Part shown: positions 6,712-7,030 of the stretch, piece by piece | How positions within the stretch are numbered: position 1 is the first letter of the stretch | Layout: each line of letters begins with the position of its first letter | NCBI GenBank assembly: GCA_018895315.1 | Contig: JAHIOK010000138.1 | Location: 1-7,030, forward strand | Direction of reading: 5' to 3' | Source of the DNA: Actinomycetota bacterium | GTDB lineage: Bacteria > Actinomycetota > Actinomycetes > Actinomycetales > Microbacteriaceae | Length of the DNA stretch: 7,030 nt | Made by a program: the position numbers and the translations under genes | Notes under the pieces: model-generated | The model's database searches: none | What the model was told of the DNA's origin: nothing | What the model saw: the letters and a program-made list of their open reading frames with translations, nothing else

Positions 6712-6803
6712 AGCGTGCCGCACGACTGCTCGCCGGGGCTGGAGCCGCCGTGGCGGGCTCGGGGAGGCGGCATCCGCACCACACAGCAGTTCTGCGGCAC
6801 GCT
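6712..6803. repeat. 11-bp perfect inverted repeat in the fbiA-permease gap
   Basis: AGCGTGCCGCA at 6712-6722 is matched by its exact reverse complement TGCGGCACGCT at 6793-6803, 70 bases apart, so both arms lie in the 157-base gap between fbiA and the permease gene. A smaller 7-bp pair, GTCGTGC (6690-6696) and GCACGAC (6720-6726), overlaps the first arm. There is no run of T on the transcribed side, so this is not a convincing intrinsic terminator, and in DNA this GC-rich a pair of this length has limited weight. The rest of the gap shows no gene that I can support. Confidence 0.4.
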
Positions 6804-6808
6804 ACGGC

Positions 6809-7030
6809 TCACCGACCGGCCGCGCTGAGCGCGGTCTCGACGATAGCGGCGGATGCGTCGAGGTCACTCATCCAGAGGGGAGCGACGAGAGGTCGGATGC
6901 CGCGGGCCGCGACGGCCTCGGAGAGGTCGGCGTCCTCCTCCGCGAGGAGCCAGTTGTCGAGCACGCCTCCGTCGTTCCGCGCGCCATAGTGCGCGGCCAC
7001 CGCCGAGGCCGAAGTCTCGACCCCGATCGC
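6809..7030 (-). CDS. fbiA: FbiA/CofD, 2-phospholactate (phosphoenolpyruvyl) transferase, C-terminal fragment
   Basis: The reverse-strand frame is open from the window edge to TGA at 6811-6809, so this is the last 73 residues of a gene that begins beyond the window. The visible segment reads AIGVETSASAVAAHYGAR, then DGGVLDNWLL and, near the end, APLWMSDLDASAAIV. This is the characteristic C-terminal part of FbiA/CofD (GVE.SA..VA.HYG...GG.LD.W, then a PL.M.D segment). The enzyme transfers the phospholactyl or phosphoenolpyruvyl group from the CofC/FbiD product to Fo, giving F420-0 or dehydro-F420-0, in the cytoplasm. The GTG at 7000 falls inside conserved sequence and is not the start. In many actinobacteria fbiB follows fbiA directly; here a TSUP permease gene follows instead, so a glutamate ligase must be encoded elsewhere or upstream of fbiA. 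Confidence 0.9.
   Translation of the reverse strand, partial: AIGVETSASAVAAHYGARNDGGVLDNWLLAEEDADLSEAVAARGIRPLVAPLWMSDLDASAAIVETALSAAGR

Noticed and set aside
6652..6723. Longer permease start at GTG 6723
   Set aside because: It would add 24 polar, Arg/Ala-rich residues before the first membrane segment, unlike TSUP proteins, and ignores the well-placed GGAAG before 6651.
6649..6783. Possible small reverse-strand ORF of about 44 codons between fbiA and the permease
   Set aside because: It has no good ribosome site, no recognisable motif, and overlaps the start of the permease gene; random open frames of this size are common in such DNA.
1..7030. CRISPR array, tRNA, rRNA, insertion sequence or phage genes
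   Set aside because: No regularly spaced repeats, no tRNA-like cloverleaf, and no transposase or integrase motifs were seen on either strand.

Overview
The window looks like chromosomal DNA from a high-GC actinobacterium, most probably Microbacteriaceae (Microbacterium-like). This rests on the strong G/C bias at third codon positions, densely packed genes with ATGA/GTGA stop-start overlaps, a fused CofG-CofH (FbiC) protein, and recurrent GGATGC/GCATCC hexamers. It is a coenzyme F420 locus holding genes to make the cofactor and one gene to reduce it.

Layout. A forward block of four overlapping genes runs from position 1 to 5176: the 3' end of an aldo/keto reductase gene, fbiC (Fo synthase), a Baeyer-Villiger-type flavin monooxygenase, and fgd (F420-dependent glucose-6-phosphate dehydrogenase). 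Each junction is a 4-base stop/start overlap, so translation is probably coupled. After a 94-base spacer containing one arm of an 18-bp inverted repeat comes cofC/fbiD (guanylyltransferase), also forward. It converges on, and overlaps by 35 bases, a reverse-strand TSUP (TauE/SafE) permease gene. Upstream of the permease on the reverse strand is the 3' end of fbiA/cofD, which runs off the window. No stretch longer than 300 bases lacks a gene.

How the genes fit together. CofH and CofG activities (FbiC) build the deazaflavin Fo. CofC activates phosphoenolpyruvate or phospholactate with GTP, and FbiA transfers that group to Fo. A polyglutamylating FbiB/CofE would complete F420 but is not in the window. 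Fgd then reduces F420 with glucose-6-phosphate.

The main surprise is in FbiC. The N-terminal CofG half has an intact radical-SAM CX3CX2C motif, but the C-terminal CofH half, although full length and in frame, has lost all three cluster cysteines and several other conserved active-site segments. It looks like a pseudoenzyme domain. Since Fgd, CofC and the visible part of FbiA look intact, the CofH step may be supplied elsewhere or in another way. Other points of interest are the monooxygenase embedded between fbiC and fgd, a cluster of repeated CGAAACCAC motifs inside the FbiC interdomain linker, and an inverted repeat whose right arm ends exactly at codon 9 of cofC.
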